Shown one piece after another: positions 5,268 to 7,471 of a stretch of DNA of 7,471 bases (position 1 is its first letter; the number at the start of each line of letters is the position of its first letter). This DNA is from Spirochaetaceae bacterium (GTDB lineage Bacteria; Spirochaetota; Spirochaetia; SZUA-6; Fen-1364): NCBI GenBank assembly GCA_003141795.1, contig PLNO01000051.1, positions 6,086 through 13,556 of the forward strand, in the 5' to 3' direction. The notes under the pieces were generated by a model. That model saw nothing but the letters and a program-made list of their open reading frames with translations, was not told where the DNA came from and ran no database searches. Both the position numbers and the translations under genes were made by a program.

Positions 5268-5626
5268 CTCCGAAAAGAGCACGCACGCCGGCACGTAAAA
5301 GCGTCCCCAAGGCTCGTGCTTCACGGCCCACCGTTCGTGCGAAACCCCCTCAAAAGTACGTGCTGAAGCTGTTTGTCGCCGGAACGGACCGAAGATCCAT
5401 GGAAGCCATCAGAGCGATCACGCGGCTGTGCGATGAATACCTCGAGGGGAGGTATCAGTTGACGATCATCGACATCTACCAGCATCCCCTGCTGGCGCGG
5501 GGAAAGCAGATCATCGCAGCACCGACCCTCGTCAGAGAGCTTCCCCTTCCCTTGAAGAGACTGGTCGGAAACGTGGAGGACCTGGACAAAATCCTGATCG
5601 GGCCCGACCGCAGGTCCACGTCATGA
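5264..5626 (+). CDS. kaiB: KaiB-family protein, second and more divergent of the tandem pair
   Basis: 120 residues. The KaiB domain occupies ~32-115: 'YVLKLFVAGTDRRSMEAI', 'YQLTIIDIYQHPLLA', 'IIAAPTLVRELPLPLKRLVGN' and 'DKILIGPD'. It differs from the first KaiB at positions usually conserved: T41-D-R replaces the common N/R-T-P, V101-G-N replaces I-G-D, and LIGPD replaces LIGLD, placing a proline (P114) in the fold-switch hinge region. A basic Pro/Ala/Arg/Lys extension of ~30 residues leads. Its ATG overlaps the stop of the first kaiB and there is no good ribosome binding site, indicating translational coupling. The pair is divergent enough that recent simple duplication is unlikely. It probably binds KaiC or the downstream kinase with different properties from the first copy; which one is unknown. 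Confidence 0.9.
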   Translation: MTPKRARTPARKSVPKARASRPTVRAKPPQKYVLKLFVAGTDRRSMEAIRAITRLCDEYLEGRYQLTIIDIYQHPLLARGKQIIAAPTLVRELPLPLKRLVGNVEDLDKILIGPDRRSTS

Positions 5627-6921
5627 AATCATCCCCCTCCCGTCAGGGGCTCCAACGTCAGGTCGCGGAGCTCACCATGCGCCTGCGGGAAGCGGAGGAG
5701 GCCCTCGCCGCGATCCGTGAGGGGGATGTTGACGCCATCGTCGTCTCCGGAAGGCGCGGAACGCAGGTCTTCTCCCTGGCGGGCGCCGATTCGGTGTACC
5801 GGCTCATCGTTGAATCGATGCAGGAAGCGGCGCTCACGGCGACGCCGGAGGGACGGATCCTGTTCTGCAACCGGCAATTCAGCGCGATGATCGGGCTCCC
5901 CCCGGACGTCGTCCTGGGGCGGAAGCTCGCCGATCTCGTGGCCGAGGAGGATCTCCCGATCCTCGTCTCGCTCCTCAAAGTCGTTGAATCGATGCCTGCC
6001 AGGGGCCGTCTCCGTTTTCGGCGTCCGACGGGAACTGTCTCATCTCACGCCTCCGCGAGCTTCCTGCCACAGCAGGAGGTACCGACAGTCTGTATCGTGG
6101 CCGCGGACCTTTCGGATCTGGAGGCTTCGGACGCCCATCTCCGCCAGTCCAACGCCGAGTTGCAGAGGAGAGCCGGGCAGCTTCGGAGATTGACGGGAGA
6201 GCTCGCCCAGACGGAGGAACGCGAACGACGGCGCCTTGGTTCCATTCTTCACGACGGGCTGCAGCAGTTGCTGGTGGGGGCCCAGCTCCAGATGGGCAAG
6301 GTAATCACGGAGAGTGGAAAAGGGCCCAGTCCCACGAGTCGCAGGGTCGCTCAGCTTCTGGATCAGTCGATCGAGATGTCGCGGTCCCTCGCCCTGGAGA
6401 TCAGCCCGCCGTTCCGCTTCGGTTCGGGTCTGGTCGCCGCCTTCACCTGGCTCGCACGGTCCATGGCCGCGAAGCACTCACTCGAGGTCAAGGTGACGGC
6501 GACGGGAGAGGTCGATCCTGCGGGCGAGGAAATCTCCATCCTCCTCTTCCGGTCGGTCCAGGAGCTCCTGCTCAACGTGGTGAAACATGCGGGAGTGAAG
6601 GCGGCGGATGTCAGGCTCAAGGTGGACGGTGATCACCTGGGCATCGTTGTCTCCGACAAGGGGAGGGGATTCGATTCCGAAAGGGTGGAAGAGGCTCCCG
6701 GCGATGCCGGGCTCGGACTGTTCAGCATCCGCGAACGTCTCAGCCTCGTGGGGGGGCGGATGGACATCCGCAGCACGCCGGGCACCGGCAGCCGTTTCAC
6801 CCTGGTCGTGCCCCTGGAAAGACTGCGTCCGGATGCGGGGAAGACTGCCGTTGCGCAGAGCGTCCCCTCTCGACGGAAGCGCTCTGCAAAGACGCGCAGC
6901 CGGCCAGTCGGCAAGGGGTGA
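5623..6921 (+). CDS. PAS-domain sensor histidine kinase, HisKA_3 (NarX/DegS) type
   Basis: 432 residues, no transmembrane segment or signal peptide, so cytoplasmic. Order: an N-terminal coiled coil (~8-30) running into 'IREGDVDAIVVSG..GTQVFSLAGADSVYR', a leader found in many bacterial PAS kinases; a PAS domain (~58-165); a linker coiled coil (~168-200); HisKA_3 dimerisation helix with the H-box 'RRRLGSILHDGLQQLL', phospho-acceptor H210; then the HATPase_c domain with N-box 'QELLLNVVKHAG' (N318), G1 'D345-K-G-R-G-F-D' and G2 'G363-L-G-L'. All catalytic motifs are intact. The C-terminus (~405-432) is a basic tail (RRKRSAKTRSRP) resembling the KaiB N-terminal extensions in composition. Its ATG overlaps the kaiB stop (ATGA). 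In family context it should phosphorylate the LuxR-type regulator downstream, with input from the PAS ligand and probably from Kai proteins (inference). Confidence 0.93.
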   Translation: MKSSPSRQGLQRQVAELTMRLREAEEALAAIREGDVDAIVVSGRRGTQVFSLAGADSVYRLIVESMQEAALTATPEGRILFCNRQFSAMIGLPPDVVLGRKLADLVAEEDLPILVSLLKVVESMPARGRLRFRRPTGTVSSHASASFLPQQEVPTVCIVAADLSDLEASDAHLRQSNAELQRRAGQLRRLTGELAQTEERERRRLGSILHDGLQQLLVGAQLQMGKVITESGKGPSPTSRRVAQLLDQSIEMSRSLALEISPPFRFGSGLVAAFTWLARSMAAKHSLEVKVTATGEVDPAGEEISILLFRSVQELLLNVVKHAGVKAADVRLKVDGDHLGIVVSDKGRGFDSERVEEAPGDAGLGLFSIRERLSLVGGRMDIRSTPGTGSRFTLVVPLERLRPDAGKTAVAQSVPSRRKRSAKTRSRPVGKG

Positions 6922-6946
6922 CACGCCTGCTTTTCCACTGTAGCAT
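6918..6946 (+). promoter_or_regulatory. Candidate internal promoter for the response regulator gene
   Basis: GTGACA (6918-6923; 5 of 6 to TTGACA), 17-bp spacer, TAGCAT (6941-6946; 4 of 6). The -35 spans the stop codon of the kinase gene. It would give a start near 6953, about 20 bases before the regulator ATG. The 52-bp gap here contrasts with the overlapping genes upstream, which makes separate transcription plausible. Confidence 0.4.
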
Positions 6947-6973
6947 ACGGTGCGTGCAATCAGGAAGGATGTC

Positions 6974-7471
6974 ATGATCCGGGCAATCATCTGCGACGAC
7001 CATCCCATCGTACGTGAGGGTGTGCGCGTCGTGGTCAACGACTCGAAGGATGTCGTGCTCGAGGACGAGGCCTCCAATGGCCAGGAACTGTTGGAGAAGA
7101 TCCGCAAGCGCGGCTATGACGTCATCATCCTGGACATCGCTTTTCCGCAAGGCCCGGATGGCCTGGAAATCCTGAAAGCCATCAAAGCTGAGCAGCCACG
7201 GTCCGCCGTCCTGGTGCTCAGCATGCGCCCGGAAGAACAGTCGGCCGTGCGCGCCCTGCGCGATGGTGCCGCCGGCTACGTGATGAAGGGCACCGGACCC
7301 GCCGAGCTTCTCACGGCAATCCGCAAAGTTGCCGCGGGCGGCAAGTACGTCAGCCCCGCTCTCGCCGAGCTTCTGGCGACAGACCTTGAAAACGCTCGAG
7401 TGAAACCCGCCCACGAAAAGCTCTCCGACCAGGAATACAAAGTGCTGTGCCTGCTCGCTTCGGGAATGAGT
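6974..7471 (+). CDS. NarL/FixJ-type response regulator (partial, C-terminus outside window)
   Basis: 166 codons from the ATG at 6974 to the right edge, with no stop. AGGAAGGA at 6962-6969 is the ribosome binding site. An ATG at 6969 runs into a stop after two codons and is excluded. The receiver domain (~1-120) has the acidic pair D8-D9, phospho-acceptor D54 in 'VIILDIAFP', S83 and K105, all as expected for a phosphorylatable REC domain. The loop after D54 ('AFPQGPDGLE') is about one residue longer than the common 'MPGxDGLE'. Residues 150-166 ('LSDQEYKVLCLLASGMS') are the first helix of a LuxR-type DNA-binding domain, cut by the window. It is the evident partner of the HisKA_3 kinase just upstream; targets are unknown. 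Confidence 0.93.
   Translation, partial: MIRAIICDDHPIVREGVRVVVNDSKDVVLEDEASNGQELLEKIRKRGYDVIILDIAFPQGPDGLEILKAIKAEQPRSAVLVLSMRPEEQSAVRALRDGAAGYVMKGTGPAELLTAIRKVAAGGKYVSPALAELLATDLENARVKPAHEKLSDQEYKVLCLLASGMS

Noticed and set aside
5264..5626. Second kaiB as a pseudogene or assembly duplicate
   Set aside because: The frame is intact, coupled by ATGA at both ends, and its sequence differs from the first copy throughout.
6478..7414. Minus-strand frames of 209 and 205 codons opposite the kinase and response regulator
   Set aside because: Antisense to intact catalytic and receiver motifs; no family resemblance.

Overview
The window reads as chromosome from a GC-rich bacterium, most likely a spirochaete or a close relative. 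That placement is inference. It rests on two genes: a lipoprotein built from FlgD-type Ig-like repeats, and a small outer-membrane protein resembling the BAPKO_0422 beta-barrel family, both of which I associate mainly with Spirochaetota. Long open frames opposite real genes are common here and are GC-driven shadows. I saw no tRNA, rRNA, CRISPR array, transposase or obvious pseudogene.

Left part (1-2228), all on the minus strand, three separately promoted genes: (1) a lipoprotein with Ig-like repeats, cut by the left edge (911 to beyond 1); (2) a 115-residue cysteine-rich protein of unknown function (1449 to 1102); (3) a signal-peptide-bearing 160-residue beta-barrel protein (2108 to 1626). 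A strong hairpin lies between genes 3 and 2. Each gene is preceded by a 16-bp CRP-like palindrome of the form TGT..G-N4-CG.ACA followed by GAA. In all three the palindrome sits at exactly the same distance from a -10 hexamer, centred near -41.5 of the inferred start, where class II CRP/FNR activators bind. This shared cis-element is the least expected signal in the window.

Middle (2229-3222): a CRP/FNR-family regulator gene on the minus strand (2945 to 2229) is divergent from the Kai operon. They share a 277-bp intergenic region containing three further perfect 7-bp-arm inverted repeats, a good sigma70-like promoter facing the Kai genes and a weaker one facing the regulator.

Right part (3223-7471), plus strand: a KaiA-less Kai operon. 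It encodes a double-domain KaiC ATPase/autokinase with a C-terminal coiled coil, two tandem non-identical KaiB proteins, a PAS-containing HisKA_3-type histidine kinase, and a NarL/LuxR-type response regulator cut by the right edge. kaiC, kaiB1, kaiB2 and the kinase are almost fused (5-bp gap, then two ATGA overlaps). The regulator follows after 52 bp and may have an extra internal promoter.

Working picture (inference): KaiC nucleotide/phosphorylation state is read by one or both KaiBs and passed to the kinase and the LuxR-type regulator, giving a timing or energy-state output. The neighbouring CRP-like protein is a candidate activator of the three left-hand cell-envelope and unknown genes.
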